From: an uncultured bacterium
GTDB lineage: Bacteria > Bacillota > Clostridia > Oscillospirales > Ruminococcaceae
Length of the DNA: 5,612 nt
Assembly (NCBI GenBank): GCA_905214265.1
Contig: CAJMLQ010000166.1
Location: forward strand, 1-5,612
Reading direction: 5' to 3'
In this document: piece after piece, positions 4,869 through 5,612 of the stretch
How the letters are laid out: every line of letters begins with the position of its first letter
How positions within the stretch are numbered: the stretch's first letter is position 1
The notes under the pieces: model-generated
Seen by the model: only the letters and a program-made list of their open reading frames with translations
Told to the model about the DNA's origin: nothing
Database searches by the model: none
Program-made: the position numbers and the translations under genes

Positions 4869-5612
4869 ATGCAGGTCGATCCGCGGTATTACCGGAACCA
4901 TACCATTCACCGTACGCTGCTTCAAAATCCGGACGACTCCGCCAACAATCTCATTTCCTGCGGTTTTCTTCGAAAAGAGGGGAGCGCCTGTGTTCAGCAT
5001 GATATCCTTTTCCGCTACTACGGTGGGCTTTACGTCATCAGCGGCGCAGGTGTGTACATAGATGCTGCCACAGGGAAACGCTATCCCATCACGCCCGGGT
5101 GTGTGGTGCAGCGGATGCCAGGGGTACGGCACCATACCTTAGTTGACGGGAATTCCAATTGGCTGGAATTCTACTTTTGCGCAGGAGCCAAAATTTTTGA
5201 AGCACTGACCGCCATGAAATTGGTAACGGACGTCCCCGTTTTTTTCGCAGGGGAGAGCATGGAAATATTTGAAAAGATCCTAGCCTATCAGGAACTGCTG
5301 GAGCATACGGACGACTGCCGCTCCCAGGAACTTCTGCCGGAATTTCAAAAACTGCTGTGCTATCTGAACACCTGCCGTACAGCTCCGGAAAAGCCGGATC
5401 TGATGCGTTCTGTCTGCGAAAAGCTCCGGCAAAACTGCCGTGTAGGCATCCGCTTGGAGGACATCGCGGCGGAATGCGGAATCGGTTATGAGTCCCTGCG
5501 CAAGCAGTTCCGACAGGCCTATGGCTGCTCGCTGTCACAATACCGGATTCAACTCCGAATCAACGCCAGCAAAACTATGCTGCTGGACAAGCAGATGTCC
5601 ATCAAAGAGGTG
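4869..5612 (+). CDS. AraC-family transcriptional regulator, partial (C-terminus beyond the right edge)
   Basis: The frame is open from the ATG at 4869 to the window end, 248 codons with no stop. Residues 40-105 look like the AraC-type N-terminal cupin sensor (FRYYGGLYVISGAGVYID, then YPITPGCVVQRMPGVRHHT with the usual PG and HH elements). Residues 178-240 are the start of the HTH_18 DNA-binding domain, with the first helix-turn-helix at 195-219 (RLEDIAAECGIGYESLRKQFRQAYG). The second helix-turn-helix, about 40-50 residues, is missing because the window ends just after SIKEV; this is an edge effect, not a broken gene. The start has an AGAAGGG site (4857-4863) spaced 5 bases, and no other in-frame ATG lies upstream. 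It is transcribed divergently from the URO-D gene, 132 bases apart, across a shared inverted repeat, so it most likely regulates that gene and perhaps itself. The cupin ligand is not known. Confidence 0.93.
   Translation, partial: MQVDPRYYRNHTIHRTLLQNPDDSANNLISCGFLRKEGSACVQHDILFRYYGGLYVISGAGVYIDAATGKRYPITPGCVVQRMPGVRHHTLVDGNSNWLEFYFCAGAKIFEALTAMKLVTDVPVFFAGESMEIFEKILAYQELLEHTDDCRSQELLPEFQKLLCYLNTCRTAPEKPDLMRSVCEKLRQNCRVGIRLEDIAAECGIGYESLRKQFRQAYGCSLSQYRIQLRINASKTMLLDKQMSIKEV

Noticed and set aside
5089..5538. Minus-strand frame opposite the AraC-family gene
   Set aside because: It is arginine- and proline-rich shadow coding of the AraC gene, with no domain or start signal.

Overview
The window looks like a chromosomal segment of a low- to mid-GC Gram-positive anaerobe of the Clostridia, probably a gut member of the Oscillospiraceae or Lachnospiraceae. 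The basis is a class I T-box leader, strong GGAGG-type ribosome binding sites, near-consensus sigma-A promoters, a PadR/DUF2812 pair and an orphan uroporphyrinogen-decarboxylase (URO-D) family protein. This placement is inferred from gene content; no taxonomic marker gene is present. No mobile element, CRISPR array, tRNA or rRNA was seen.

Layout from left to right. (1) Bases 1-710, minus strand: a PadR-family repressor gene with a perfect TTGACA-17-TATAAT promoter and an ATATCG-type operator, overlapping by ATGA with a DUF2812 membrane-associated-type protein gene that runs off the left edge. (2) Bases 711-835: a short gap with no supported feature. (3) Bases 836-1193, plus strand: a consensus promoter and a complete T-box riboswitch (Stem I with K-turn, AG-bulge and distal loop, TGGTACCGCG antiterminator bulge, competing terminator). 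(4) Bases 1303-3591: the single gene controlled by this T-box, a 762-residue fusion of an XRE helix-turn-helix, a cupin and a full acyl-CoA synthetase of the acetyl/medium-chain type. (5) Bases 3602-3646: a long hairpin that can terminate both converging transcripts. (6) Bases 3681-4736, minus strand: a URO-D family (methyltransferase-like) protein. (7) Bases 4737-4868: a divergent control region with a 14-bp inverted repeat laid over both candidate -10 boxes. (8) Bases 4869-5612, plus strand: an AraC-family regulator, cut by the right edge before its second helix-turn-helix.

How the parts may work together. PadR/DUF2812 is a self-contained, probably autorepressed operon. The URO-D gene and the divergent AraC gene form a second regulator-target pair. 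The most interesting unit is the T-box plus fusion ligase: uncharged tRNA would switch on an enzyme that activates a free carboxylic acid to a CoA thioester. By spacing from the K-turn, the specifier codon reads best as AUC (isoleucine), with UAU (tyrosine) as the alternative. If isoleucine is right, the ligase could activate 2-methylbutyrate for reductive carboxylation to the isoleucine keto acid, a route known in rumen and other anaerobes. That substrate is a hypothesis, not something the sequence shows.
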